A stretch of 61,339 bases of DNA from Streptomyces sp. 150FB (GCF_000818195.1 NZ_JTHL01000001.1:4154404-4215742), one strand, 5' to 3'; positions 16,455 through 25,021 are shown, counted from the stretch's first letter. Notes: a model not told the origin generated them from the letters alone. A program made the numbers and translations.

Positions 16455-16765
16455 GTGCGGACTCTGGCATGCCCCTCTGACACCACCCCTCCCGGGCCCC
16501 GCGACACAGGAGCCGTGTCCAGGCCGCGTCGACGCGGCCTCCAGCCGGTGCGGCGACGAGGCGCTTGGTAATCAGCAGAGGTACGGATGCCAATGCCAGA
16601 TGACGGCACCGCCGCGTCCGGGACTCGGTGAAGGTCGCTGGATGGCCCGACGGCGTGCGTGCCTGTTCCTGATACGGCCACGGCCACGGCCAATGCCACG
16701 CCACGACGGTATTGGTGGATCCTGGGTTCGTTGCGCGCGCCCGGCAGCCGTGCTTCGCTCGCCCG
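16455..16765. other. Divergent intergenic region, 311 bp
   Basis: It lies between DUF6891 and peptidase E and should hold both promoters. No convincing -35/-10 pair, RNA fold or small gene is visible. Confidence 0.35.
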
Positions 16766-17434
16766 ATGAACTTTCTGCTGACGGCGAGTGGCCTGCGCAA
16801 CGAGACGCTGCGGGATGCGCTGCGGGACATGCTGGGAAAGCCGTTCGGGTCGGCGAACGTCGTGTACGTTCCCACCGCATCAGTCGCCGAGCCAGGGGAC
16901 CACGGGTGGTTCGTCGCGGACATGAACCGGCTGCACGGCCTCGGCTGGCGGGAGTTCGACGTCCTGGAGCTGAACGGCCTGCCCCGGCAGATGGTGCTCG
17001 ACCGGCTGCTCCACGCCGACGTCATCTACGTCGAGGGCGGCAGCCACTACCACCTCGCGCGCAGCATCACCGGCAACGGCCTGGCCGACGGCTTTCTGGA
17101 GGCGCTGGAGAACCGGGTCTATGTGGGGGTCAGCGCCGGATCAATGATCTTCAGCCGTCATCTCACCGGACACTCCGCCGACGTCATCGGGGACACCGCG
17201 GACCTCCACGTCCTCGGCGCGACGACCGTGGAGCCGCCGTTCGGCCTCTTCGACTGGTATCTCAAGCCCCACCTGTACTCGCCGGATTTCCCCGAGCGGG
17301 ACGACGCCTGGGCTGATCGCATCGCTGTGCGCGCGGACTTCCCGATCTACTTCATCGACGACGAGACGGCCGTTCGCGTCAGGGACGGCGAGGTGGATGT
17401 CATTTCTGAAGGCCGGTGGCGGTTTCATCCCTGA
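16766..17434 (+). CDS. Peptidase E-like protein (family S51)
   Basis: 222 residues with the class I glutamine-amidotransferase-like fold. The nucleophile elbow GVSAGSMIF gives Ser123, preceded by IYVEGGSHYHLARSI, the glycine-rich loop of S51 peptidases. Members cleave Asp-X dipeptides or act as cyanophycinase relatives. I choose ATG 16766, because the upstream in-frame extension has poor codon use. Cytoplasmic; no signal peptide. It stands alone, followed by a hairpin. Confidence 0.85.
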   Translation: MNFLLTASGLRNETLRDALRDMLGKPFGSANVVYVPTASVAEPGDHGWFVADMNRLHGLGWREFDVLELNGLPRQMVLDRLLHADVIYVEGGSHYHLARSITGNGLADGFLEALENRVYVGVSAGSMIFSRHLTGHSADVIGDTADLHVLGATTVEPPFGLFDWYLKPHLYSPDFPERDDAWADRIAVRADFPIYFIDDETAVRVRDGEVDVISEGRWRFHP

Positions 17435-17442
17435 CTCAACGC

Positions 17443-17461
17443 GTGGTGGCGGGCCCACCAC
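17443..17461. terminator. Terminator hairpin between convergent genes
   Basis: GTGGTGG at 17443-17449 pairs with CCACCAC at 17455-17461 around CGGGC, 8 bp after the peptidase E stop. It also serves as the end of the convergent RiPP operon whose last gene stops at 17503. Confidence 0.6.
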
Positions 17462-17502
17462 CCGGACTCCGCGCCACCGCGTGACGAGTTGGCGGGACCG
17501 GC

Positions 17503-19713
17503 TCAGGCCGTGGGCCTTCTGCTGACCGGCGACGGCCGGGACCCCCCTGCTGTGCTCTCTGACGCCCTACTCTCCGGGAGAACCAGCCCCGACTGCCAGG
17601 CAGCGAAGGACAGTTGGTCCACCGCGAGATCGACGATGCGAGTCATGGCGCGTGCGCCGTGGCCGACGCCGGGCTCGACGCGCAGAAGGGTCAGGCCCCT
17701 TCCGTCCTCGGCCGGGGACGTACCGGCGGCATGCTGAAGCGCCGCGCACATCTTGCGAGCATGGAGGGGGTCCACCACGGTGTCCCCCTCGGAAACCGTC
17801 AGGAAGACCGCCGGGTAGTCGGTTCCCTCGTCGACGTGGTGATAGGGGGAGTAGCCGAGGAGCCAGGCCAGTTCCTCGGGCACCGTCGCGGAGCCGTATT
17901 CCGTGGTCCAGGACGCGCCGAGACCGGAGTGTTCGTAGCGCGTCATGTCCAGGACCGGTGCCGCGCACACCACCGCTCGGCAGAGATCCGGGAACTGGGT
18001 CAGTGCCGCTCCGACCAGCAGACCACCATTCGACTCGCCGCTGATGACCAGCTCGGAGGGGGTGGTCCAGCCCTGTTGGCAGAGGGCCTCGGCGGCTGCG
18101 CGGAAGTCGTCGACCGCCTTCTGCTTGTTGGCCCGGGTACCCGATCGGTGCCAGTCGGCCCCTTCCTCGCCCCCGCCTCGTACGTGGGCGACCGCGTAGA
18201 CACCGCCGGCCTCGACCCAGGCGATGACCTCCGGGTTGTACACGGGGGTGTAGGACAAGCCGAACCCGCCGTAGCCGTAAAGGATGGTCGGGCGCGGTTG
18301 TCGGGTCCTGCCGTGTGTGTCCTCGCCGTGCGGTGCGAGGACCGTGATGCGTACGGGTGTGCCGTCCGCTGACGTGCACGTGATCTGTCGCATCGTGCCG
18401 CCGGTCCGGTGGGCAGGTTCGGGCCGGTGTCCCGGCGGGGTCGCCCATACAGTCGTCGTACGGTCCGTGGCGTCCCACCGGAAGACGGTCACCGGAGTGA
18501 ACGGGTCGGTGTACGTGAACCAGGCCTCGTGGCCTGCTCCCCGGATCTCACCCACCGTTCCCAGCCCCGGCGTCGGAATGGTCTCCAGCAGTGTCCCGGT
18601 CTCCAGGTCGTGCACGGTGATCTCGCTGACGGCGTGGCGGCTCCGGACGACCAGGAGCAGCGTTCGGTCCAGGGCCGGGCCGTCCAGGAGAGCGAAGTGG
18701 TCGAGCCGGGCCTGCGGGTCCTCGGGAAGGAGTTCCTTCCACGTTTCGGGCGACAGCGCGCCCGAGGCGTCGAGTTCTTCGAGGTCGACGGCCATCAGCC
18801 GGCCGCGGGGCGCGTCATGGTCGGTGTGCAGGTAGAGGGTCTCCTGCGGGCCGACGACCGCGTTCGTATGGGCGTCGATGCCTGTCCGTACCGGTACGAA
18901 CACGGGCGCCTCGTGTCCGTGCTTCGTGATGTCCGCGATCCATATGTCGTTGCGGCGTACCGCACCGACGGCGCGCGCCACGGTGAGCCAGCAGCCGTCG
19001 GCGCTGACACCGACCGTGTACGAGGCCGTCTTGGGACCGTCATGCCCGAAGACGAGCCGGTCCTCCGTGTCGGCGTCCGTTCCCACGCGATGCAGATTTA
19101 CCCGCCGGTGGTAGCGCTCCTCAGCGGGCGGTACGGCGTCGGCGGGCAGGCGTCGTACGTAGTAGAAGCACTCTCCGCCGGGCAGCCAGGCGATCGGGGA
19201 GTGCCGGCACCGGGAGATCGGGCCGTCGAGCAGAGCGCCCGAGCCGATGTCCAGGACGTACAGCAGGCTTCCGTCGTCTCCCCCGGACGACACCTGGTAA
19301 ACGAGCCGGCGGCCTTCCCGGTCGGGGTACCAAGTGTCCAGCGTGGTGCGTCCGGTCGCGTCGAGAGCCATCGGGTCGAGAAGGACCCGTTCGGTACCGT
19401 CCGGGTCCACGACGTGCAGGACGGCGTGCTCCTGTCCCGGGCGGCGCCGCATGAAGAACCGTCGTGCCCCCCGCCACACCGGAGGACCGGTCACGCCGAG
19501 GGACAGCAGTTCTTCCATCCGGCCGCGCAACCACTCCCGCCCCCGCACGTTGTCGAGGGCGGAGTGACGCAGCGCGTCCTGCGCGACGAGCCACTCCAGG
19601 GTCTCCGCGCTGTCGCCCCGCTCCAGCCATCGGTACGGGTCGGCGATCCGGTGATCGAAGAGTTGGTCCACCACATCCTGGCGGCGCGCCGCCGGGTGTC
19701 GCAGGCGGGTCAT
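17503..19713 (-). CDS. Prolyl oligopeptidase (S9A), candidate RiPP leader peptidase
   Basis: 736 residues, the usual size for S9A. The N-terminal part (DPYRWLERGDSAETLEWL) and beta-propeller are followed by an alpha/beta-hydrolase domain with GYGGFG, the nucleophile elbow SGESNGGLL (Ser561) and the catalytic His in GVGHGAR (His685). There is no signal peptide, so it is cytosolic. It overlaps the upstream gene by 4 bp and is the last gene of the precursor operon. Prolyl oligopeptidases remove leaders in class III lanthipeptides (FlaP type). The precursor has Pro29 and Pro31 just before the predicted core, a fitting substrate. A housekeeping role is less likely, given the coupling. Confidence 0.88.
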   Translation of the reverse strand: MTRLRHPAARRQDVVDQLFDHRIADPYRWLERGDSAETLEWLVAQDALRHSALDNVRGREWLRGRMEELLSLGVTGPPVWRGARRFFMRRRPGQEHAVLHVVDPDGTERVLLDPMALDATGRTTLDTWYPDREGRRLVYQVSSGGDDGSLLYVLDIGSGALLDGPISRCRHSPIAWLPGGECFYYVRRLPADAVPPAEERYHRRVNLHRVGTDADTEDRLVFGHDGPKTASYTVGVSADGCWLTVARAVGAVRRNDIWIADITKHGHEAPVFVPVRTGIDAHTNAVVGPQETLYLHTDHDAPRGRLMAVDLEELDASGALSPETWKELLPEDPQARLDHFALLDGPALDRTLLLVVRSRHAVSEITVHDLETGTLLETIPTPGLGTVGEIRGAGHEAWFTYTDPFTPVTVFRWDATDRTTTVWATPPGHRPEPAHRTGGTMRQITCTSADGTPVRITVLAPHGEDTHGRTRQPRPTILYGYGGFGLSYTPVYNPEVIAWVEAGGVYAVAHVRGGGEEGADWHRSGTRANKQKAVDDFRAAAEALCQQGWTTPSELVISGESNGGLLVGAALTQFPDLCRAVVCAAPVLDMTRYEHSGLGASWTTEYGSATVPEELAWLLGYSPYHHVDEGTDYPAVFLTVSEGDTVVDPLHARKMCAALQHAAGTSPAEDGRGLTLLRVEPGVGHGARAMTRIVDLAVDQLSFAAWQSGLVLPESRASESTAGGSRPSPVSRRPTA

Positions 19714-20696
19714 CGGACACCTTCCTGTTGGTCTCCCTGTCCGTCCGTGAGGTCCGCGGCTTCCACGGCGTCCGCGAGCAGGGCGGCGTACCGGCGGACC
19801 TCCGCTTCGTCCCAGGCGACGTAAACGGAGAAGTCATGGAGGTGCAGGAGCGAACGCAGCACGATGGAGCGCTGGACCAAGGGGTCGCGGGGTCGCCCGT
19901 AACCGCTGAGGAAGGACTGCTCCAGCCACTCCCATGCGGTCTCGGGGCGACGCAGCCTGGCCGAGAAGAAGCGGAGTTCCCGAAGCTCGGCGAGGACCCA
20001 GCCGACGTCCCACTGCCAGGGTGCGACACCGACGTCCTCACCCGTGATCAACCCATTTGCGGTGTCGCGGACTTCGGCGGGCACGAGCAGTCCGAGACCG
20101 GGAGCACCGTGGACCAGCGTGCGCGGCGCGGCCTCAGGCAGCTCGCTCAACCACTTCTCGACCCTGGCCCAATGTGAGGCTCCGATCAACTCCCGCAGAG
20201 AACGGTGCAGTTGGGCGGCGGGGCCGGATGCGGGCGAGTCGGCCCAGGAACGCAGTCTGCGCCATGTGCCCGGCAGTGCGTGCGCGTCGGCCTCGTCCAC
20301 CGCCGGCAGCGGCGCCGCGTGGAGTGCGCGGAGCAGGCGACCGAAGCCGTACAGCACCTCCCGCGGGTACGACGCGTCGTACGGCGCGCTCGGAGGATCG
20401 CCGGGCAGCAGCAGCTCGGCCAGGGATCTGCGTCCGGGCAGCGGATAACGCAGCCCCCCGGCACTGCCGTGCGCCCGTGGAAGGACACATCGGACGCCGG
20501 GGCGGCCGTCGGTGGCCCCGTCGAGTTCCAGCGGTGTCAACGCGGCCAGGAGGGAGGGAGGCGGTTGTGGCAGCGGTCCGGAGCGAGCCGCCCCCGGGGT
20601 ACGGATCCAGGTGAAGCGGTCGCCTCGCTCATCGGCCAGCACTCTGGTGCGTACGAGTGCGCTCCCGTACTCGGCCACCACGGTTCCCCCGGTCAT
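19710..20696 (-). CDS. APH-like fold protein with degenerate kinase motifs (LanX/TvaE-type candidate)
   Basis: 328 residues. The C-terminal half keeps the outline of aminoglycoside-phosphotransferase-like kinases: RTLVHGAPGLGLLVP stands where the Brenner motif HGDxxxxN should be, and TGEDVGVAPWQWDVGWVLAELREL where the DxD metal motif and following helix lie. The catalytic Asp after HG is replaced by Ala, so phosphotransfer is doubtful. In thioamitide and class V lanthipeptide clusters a second APH-like protein accompanies the true kinase and assists cyclisation. This gene is a reasonable candidate for that role. It overlaps both neighbours by 4 bp. Confidence 0.6.
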   Translation of the reverse strand: MTGGTVVAEYGSALVRTRVLADERGDRFTWIRTPGAARSGPLPQPPPSLLAALTPLELDGATDGRPGVRCVLPRAHGSAGGLRYPLPGRRSLAELLLPGDPPSAPYDASYPREVLYGFGRLLRALHAAPLPAVDEADAHALPGTWRRLRSWADSPASGPAAQLHRSLRELIGASHWARVEKWLSELPEAAPRTLVHGAPGLGLLVPAEVRDTANGLITGEDVGVAPWQWDVGWVLAELRELRFFSARLRRPETAWEWLEQSFLSGYGRPRDPLVQRSIVLRSLLHLHDFSVYVAWDEAEVRRYAALLADAVEAADLTDGQGDQQEGVR

Positions 20697-21313
20697 CCCT
20701 CATCGCCTTCGCCCCGCGCGGCCGCAAGCTCCCTGTGGCGCTGCTCGATGAGATCGAGGAGGGTCGGCAGCGGGGCGGCGGTGGACCGCTCGACACGTCC
20801 CGTGGTCACACTGCGTCCCAACTCAGGCTCTGCCACGACCACTTGCGGGCGTGCGCGCAGGGCAGCCAGGTGGGAGCGGAAGGCGTGACTCTGGTATCCG
20901 CCCGGCGGGAGGGCCGGGGCCAGTCCGATCGGCGCGGTGGTGCACTGGAGCGCCAGCATCACGGGGGTGTCGGCGAGCCCGAGGGCCAGTCGGCTGACGA
21001 AGTGGAAGGTGGCGGGAAAGACGGCCACCGCCTCGGGCCAGTCCGCGAGTTCCACATGCGGGGCAGTCACCTGCGGTTCAGTGGGCCATACGTCGTGAAC
21101 CAGGGGTTTGCCCCCGATCGCGGTGAGCGCGGCAGGCGCGACGAACGTGGTGGCCTGACGGGTGAGCACCACCTTCGTATCGATGTGGGGGTAGCTCTCG
21201 CGCAGCCAGCCGAGCCAGCCCGGGAGAGAAGAGACCCCGAGCGCACCGGTCCCCACCAGGAGCAGGCGGCGGAAGCTGAGGTCGGAGGGTGCCGAACGGT
21301 CGCCGTTGGTCAT
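20693..21313 (-). CDS. Cysteine decarboxylase flavoprotein (LanD/EpiD family)
   Basis: 206 residues with the HFCD flavoprotein order: GTGALGVSSLPGWL (phosphate-binding loop), VVLTRQATTFVAP, then the conserved VFPATFHFVSRLALGLADTP, which corresponds to the PxxAN/T and substrate-recognition region, and LALQCTTAP. The family oxidatively decarboxylates a C-terminal peptidyl Cys to an enethiol, the step that leads to aminovinyl-cysteine. The precursor ends in Cys, as required. The conserved active-site His is hard to place by eye. Start ATG 21313 overlaps the stop of the oxidoreductase gene (ATGA). Confidence 0.85.
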   Translation of the reverse strand: MTNGDRSAPSDLSFRRLLLVGTGALGVSSLPGWLGWLRESYPHIDTKVVLTRQATTFVAPAALTAIGGKPLVHDVWPTEPQVTAPHVELADWPEAVAVFPATFHFVSRLALGLADTPVMLALQCTTAPIGLAPALPPGGYQSHAFRSHLAALRARPQVVVAEPELGRSVTTGRVERSTAAPLPTLLDLIEQRHRELAAARGEGDEG

Positions 21314-22275
21314 CGCACGCTCCTCCGCGCCGCGGTGATGGTGCGGAGCGCGTCCAGCGACGCACGTGTCCCGTCGACGGTTTGGATGCCGATGGTGCTG
21401 AGCACCACCTCGTCCGCCCCGGCCTCCCGGTACGCCTCGACCGCGCGGAGGATGTCGTCGGCGCCGCCCACCGCCGCCGTACCGCTGTCGAGCAGCCGGG
21501 CCACGGTCTTCGGCAGATCCCGCGGGTCGACCTCGATTCCGGCGCGGCGGAGCATGTCGGCGTAGTGCGGGGCCTGAAGGTGTGCCTTCGAGGCTTCGAG
21601 CACGATCCGCTCGTGGTCGCGTCCCGGGGCATCGAGCGAGACGTGGACGACGGCGGCCACCCGCGGGCGGGGACGATCCGCGCGCTCCGCTCCCCTGGCC
21701 AGCGCCGGTACGATCACCTCCGCGAGGTAACTCGGTGGCGCGAGCCAGGTGATGGCGACGTCCGCGAGCTCTCCGGCCAGCTCGGCCATCTTGCGCCTGA
21801 GCACCCCCAGACCCAGTTCGACGCGCGGGGTGTCCATGGCCACGAGGGCTCCTCCCATCGCGTGGTACTCGCCGACGAGTTCGACGACCTCCCCTGCCAG
21901 GAGATCCCGGACGATCGTGGCGTACTCGCGCACCGCGGTGAGCGGGCTCGCGTAGCCCTGCCCGCGCAGTGAGCGGACGAACGGTTCCGGCCCGGTGCCG
22001 AGCCCCGCGACGAACGGCTGTCCGGTCAAGGCCGCGAGGGAGCGCGCCTGGAGAGCGGTCTGGAAAGGATGGCGCAGGGGCATGAGGGTCACGCTCGTGC
22101 CCATGGGGATCCGGGCGCCGGCACCGGCTGCGTGGGCGAGCGCGGAATGCGGCTCGATCAGGAGCGACTGACCGGTCCACAGCCGCTCCGCGTCTCCTTT
22201 CCGAACGATGTCCGCGAACGGCAACAGTTGCTCGCCGGATACCGGCATGAAAGGAAGGAGAATCGACGTGCTCAT
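21310..22275 (-). CDS. LLM-class F420/flavin-dependent oxidoreductase (LxmJ-like)
   Basis: 321 residues with luciferase-like monooxygenase order: MSTSILLPFMPVSGEQLLPF, then ARIPMGTSVTLMPLRHPFQTALQARSLAAL written in two blocks across residues ~68-100, GLGTGPEPF and later VVLSTIGIQ. In class V lanthipeptide clusters such proteins reduce dehydroalanine to D-Ala. The precursor has Ser36 and Ser38 available outside the predicted ring. The start at 22275 follows CCGAGAA. It sits 100 bp after the precursor, with a small hairpin between them, and begins a run of four overlapping genes. Confidence 0.82.
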   Translation of the reverse strand: MSTSILLPFMPVSGEQLLPFADIVRKGDAERLWTGQSLLIEPHSALAHAAGAGARIPMGTSVTLMPLRHPFQTALQARSLAALTGQPFVAGLGTGPEPFVRSLRGQGYASPLTAVREYATIVRDLLAGEVVELVGEYHAMGGALVAMDTPRVELGLGVLRRKMAELAGELADVAITWLAPPSYLAEVIVPALARGAERADRPRPRVAAVVHVSLDAPGRDHERIVLEASKAHLQAPHYADMLRRAGIEVDPRDLPKTVARLLDSGTAAVGGADDILRAVEAYREAGADEVVLSTIGIQTVDGTRASLDALRTITAARRSVR

Positions 22276-22327
22276 TTCTCGGTGCCGCCCCCTGGCTCCT
22301 GGTTTCCGGGCTGGACAACCGCGCGGC

Positions 22328-22344
22328 CGGCGGCAGAGCCGCCG
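22328..22344 (-). terminator. Weak hairpin after the precursor gene (attenuator)
   Basis: GGCGGC at 22329-22334 pairs with GCCGCC at 22338-22343, extended by one C-G pair, with loop AGA. It lies between the precursor and the modification genes. Partial terminators here are common in RiPP operons and favour excess precursor mRNA. Confidence 0.5.
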
Positions 22345-22375
22345 ACCGCACGGAGACATTACTTGAGCTGGGTTG

Positions 22376-22519
22376 TCAGCAGCCCCACTTGATGCTGGCG
22401 ACGACGCTCAGCGAAACGATGGTCTGCGGCGAGGGGGCCTCGTCCGGGGTGACCTCGTCCGCCATCTCGATGACATCCGCGTAGGTGTCGAAGCCGGTGG
22501 CCAGCTCGATGTCGTTCAT
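22376..22519 (-). CDS. RiPP precursor peptide with C-terminal AviCys motif
   Basis: 47 residues, preceded by AAAGGAGAAGGAT, the strongest ribosome site in the region. The acidic leader is MNDIELATGFDTYADVIEM followed by ADEVTPDEAPSPQ. The predicted core is TIVSLSVVASIKWGC. The core ends in Cys47 and has Ser42 five residues before it, the same spacing as Thr...Cys in thioviridamide (TVAFHC), so a six-residue aminovinyl-cysteine ring SIKWGC is expected. Thr33, Ser36 and Ser38 can become dehydro-residues. Cleavage after Pro31 would leave N-terminal Gln32. The core has only one Cys, so a multi-lanthionine product is ruled out. Function of the product (antibacterial or cytotoxic) cannot be read from sequence. 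Confidence 0.85.
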   Translation of the reverse strand: MNDIELATGFDTYADVIEMADEVTPDEAPSPQTIVSLSVVASIKWGC

Positions 22520-22607
22520 ATCCTTCTCCTTTATTCGTTGAAAGTAGGCAACCAAGCCACAAGGGAAAGAATCCGAATTCATCGACCTCTTCCCTGCGAC
22601 ATCCAGA

Positions 22608-22637
22608 AAACTAGTTCGACTCGGAAGGGCCGGGCAA
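22608..22637 (-). promoter_or_regulatory. Tentative promoter of the precursor operon
   Basis: On the minus strand TTGCCC (22632-22637) and TAGTTT (22608-22613) stand 18 bp apart, about 90 bp before the precursor start. The match to -35/-10 is partial, but the position between a terminator and a highly expressed gene is right. Confidence 0.3.
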
Positions 22638-22772
22638 GGTCTCCTTGTTGAAAGGTTGTTGGGCGTGCCACCGGACATCAACCTCCCGGCGGGCACGCAC
22701 GTAAGTCCTCGTGCTCGTCGCAACATCCCAGCTCACAGGGCACGGTGGAGTGCGAGGAAACCCCCACGTAAA

Positions 22773-22802
22773 ACGCTCGGCCGGGAGACCCCGGCCGAGC
22801 GT
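22773..22802 (-). terminator. Terminator of the kinase-lyase operon
   Basis: ACGCTCGGCCGGG at 22773-22785 pairs perfectly with 22790-22802 (13 bp, 4-base loop). On the minus strand TTTTACG follows the stem. It lies 67 bp beyond the HopA1-domain gene and isolates the precursor transcript from the upstream operon. Confidence 0.75.
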
Positions 22803-22868
22803 CTGTCTGAACCGTTCGCGACCTGATCAACCGGCCACGGTGTTGCGAGGAACCTTGAATTCCACCCG

Positions 22869-23921
22869 TCAGGAATCGGTGGCGGAACAGGGCGGAGAGG
22901 AGAGATTGCGCGCCGGATCCAGCGGGTCGACGCCGGCCTCCAACAGAGCCTCGCGTACACACCCCGACCGGTTCGGGTGTGGCCCGTCGGCTTCGGCGGG
23001 GTGTTGGGTGACGTGGCGGATCAGACCTGCCGCAAGCGCCCGCGACCTGTGCTCACCGAAGCTGGTGTTGCGCATGCCCGGCCTCGAATCGTCCGGCTCC
23101 CAGGCCACGGCGACGCCAGGAGCGAGAGGCCGCGTGAAGGGAGAGGCTTCGGAGCCCAGGACGGCCCCCTTCAACTCTTCGACCAGGCACGGCAGTACGT
23201 GTTGGTCCCCACTCCCCAGGTAGACCACGACGCCGTCGCGTCGCGGCAGGGCGTGGGCGGAAGAGGCGGCCTTGGCACGAAAGGGAACACCAAGTCCCTC
23301 CAGGCAGCGCAGCGTTCTGCCCCAGGCTTCGAGAGCGGCGTCGGCTGTTCTGACATGCAGGTACACCCGCAGAATCGGGTCCTGGCCGGTCAATGGCTGT
23401 GAGCCGTCAACCAGGAAGAATCCCGGAGAGAGCGACGGGCGAGCCGCGGCGACGAGTACGTCCGTCTCTTCGTGCGCCCCTTTCGGGCGGACAGGCGCGT
23501 TCCGGGCGGTCGGTCCCTCAGCGTGGGCTGCTCCGGCGACGCGTTCGTGCGTAACGGTGATCCGCTCACGGGGAACACGGACACGTATGCCCGAGAGGCC
23601 GACGACAAGTCCCCCATCTCCTCGGTCGCTCAGGACGGACCCTCGATGGCGGGTGTGCTCATGAGGGACGCCCCGGGCGAGCCCTGCCTCCAAGTCGCGT
23701 GCGCCCGACAGGTTCCGTGCGGTTGCCGGCTCCGTCGCCGGCCGGCCGACGTGGGCCACTGTGTAGAGGGCGGTGGCGAGTTGACCGGTGAGGGCTCGGG
23801 GGGAGTCGGCGGTCACCGTCCTTCCCTGTACGGTCGCGCTCAGGCGGTCGGGCCGAACACGCACTTCGGACAGCACCGCTTCGAGCCGCGCGGACAGGAC
23901 GTCCGTGGCTGTCTCCGTCAT
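22869..23921 (-). CDS. HopA1-domain protein, phospho-Ser/Thr lyase of class V lanthipeptides (LanY-like)
   Basis: 350 residues. The C-terminal ~200 have the HopA1-effector pattern: FFLVDG near the domain start, DPILRVYLHVRTADAALEAW, a YLGSGDQHVL motif, and the late conserved NTSFGEHRSRALAAGL. The N-terminal part is variable. In class V lanthipeptides and thioamitides this protein works with the APH-like kinase to eliminate phosphate from Ser/Thr and form dehydro-residues. Start ATG 23921 overlaps the kinase stop (ATGA), matching such a kinase-lyase pair. Confidence 0.82.
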   Translation of the reverse strand: MTETATDVLSARLEAVLSEVRVRPDRLSATVQGRTVTADSPRALTGQLATALYTVAHVGRPATEPATARNLSGARDLEAGLARGVPHEHTRHRGSVLSDRGDGGLVVGLSGIRVRVPRERITVTHERVAGAAHAEGPTARNAPVRPKGAHEETDVLVAAARPSLSPGFFLVDGSQPLTGQDPILRVYLHVRTADAALEAWGRTLRCLEGLGVPFRAKAASSAHALPRRDGVVVYLGSGDQHVLPCLVEELKGAVLGSEASPFTRPLAPGVAVAWEPDDSRPGMRNTSFGEHRSRALAAGLIRHVTQHPAEADGPHPNRSGCVREALLEAGVDPLDPARNLSSPPCSATDS

Positions 23922-25021
23922 GCGTGGGCCTCCAGCAGTCCGAGGGTGGGAATGAAGGCCTCCGGAGTAAGCAGAGCCTTCCTCCCGATACCGGCCATCG
24001 CACGGGGGAGGGCCGCGAGACGAGGCGCTGTGCGCGCCCCGGCCAGCAATCTGTCGAGGAGATGCCAGCCGGCGAAGGCGGCGACCCGCTCGGCCAGGTG
24101 GCTGTCACCGCTCGGCCTGGTATCGCGGTAGCCGCTCCAGAAAGCGGTGATCCGTGGACGTACGCTGCCGATGCCGTCCGTCAACTGGGCCAGCATCCGG
24201 GCGTGGGACGGGGATTCCGACGCTGCCCCGTCACTCGTGGCCGCGTCCAGCAGAGCGCGATGCAGCAGATCGCCGACCACGCCCCCGAGATCGCGAGCCG
24301 CGTCGCCGGCCTGGAACTCCTCGAAGTCGGTGAGGTACACCGTGCCGTCAACCGCGCCGTCGACGACCAGGAACTGGTCGAGTCGCAGATCGCAGTGCGC
24401 GGCCACACGATCCGCGAGCCGCTCCTGGTGAAGGAGCTGACGCAGGGCTTCCCCGAGAGCGACATCGTTCTGCAGAATGCTCCACGCCTGCAATTCCGCC
24501 GCGGACGAGGCCTCGAAAAGAGCGATGGGGAGGGCTTCGAGCAGTTCCTCGGAAGGAAGCAGAGGGCTGGCTCCCTTGTCATTCACGATCTCTTCGACCG
24601 GGAGGTTGTGCAGCAGCCCGACCGTGTGCCCGAGGGAATACGCGAGGTCGGAGGTGAGCCGTTCCTCGCGTGCCACCTCTGCCGCGGTCCTCGATTCGTC
24701 CACACAGGCGAAGACCAGCACGCTCGCTTCGGCATCTGTGGCGAGAAGCCGAGGAGAGAGCAACTCGGAGGCCGAGCCACTTCTCAGTATCCGGTCGAAA
24801 GTGACGCACTGCCGAATCCGCGCCGCCGATGCTTCGGTCGGCCCCTCGAGTTTCTTGACGAAGACGCGCTCCCCGGTGTCGGTGGTGCCGATCCAATTGT
24901 GATTGCGGCCGGGCAGTTTCCTGACGTCAGCCTGCCCGGCCAGAGATCCGAACCCCGAGCGGGTCAGAAGGGCCTGCACTTCGGAGTACTCGTCAAGGGT
25001 GTCCGTGGTCGCGTCGGTCAC
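23918..25021 (-). CDS. APH-like RiPP Ser/Thr kinase (LanK-like)
   Basis: 367 residues. The N lobe has GERVFVKKLEGP (nucleotide-binding Lys). The catalytic loop HCDLRLDQFLVVDG keeps the His-x-Asp with Gln in the metal-ligand position, and YLTDFEEFQAGDAARDLG gives the DFE metal motif and helix. The catalytic residues are intact, unlike the second APH-like protein of the cluster. It is expected to phosphorylate Ser/Thr of the precursor, using the leader for recognition. The ATG overlaps the membrane-protein stop by 4 bp. Confidence 0.85.
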   Translation of the reverse strand: MTDATTDTLDEYSEVQALLTRSGFGSLAGQADVRKLPGRNHNWIGTTDTGERVFVKKLEGPTEASAARIRQCVTFDRILRSGSASELLSPRLLATDAEASVLVFACVDESRTAAEVAREERLTSDLAYSLGHTVGLLHNLPVEEIVNDKGASPLLPSEELLEALPIALFEASSAAELQAWSILQNDVALGEALRQLLHQERLADRVAAHCDLRLDQFLVVDGAVDGTVYLTDFEEFQAGDAARDLGGVVGDLLHRALLDAATSDGAASESPSHARMLAQLTDGIGSVRPRITAFWSGYRDTRPSGDSHLAERVAAFAGWHLLDRLLAGARTAPRLAALPRAMAGIGRKALLTPEAFIPTLGLLEAHA

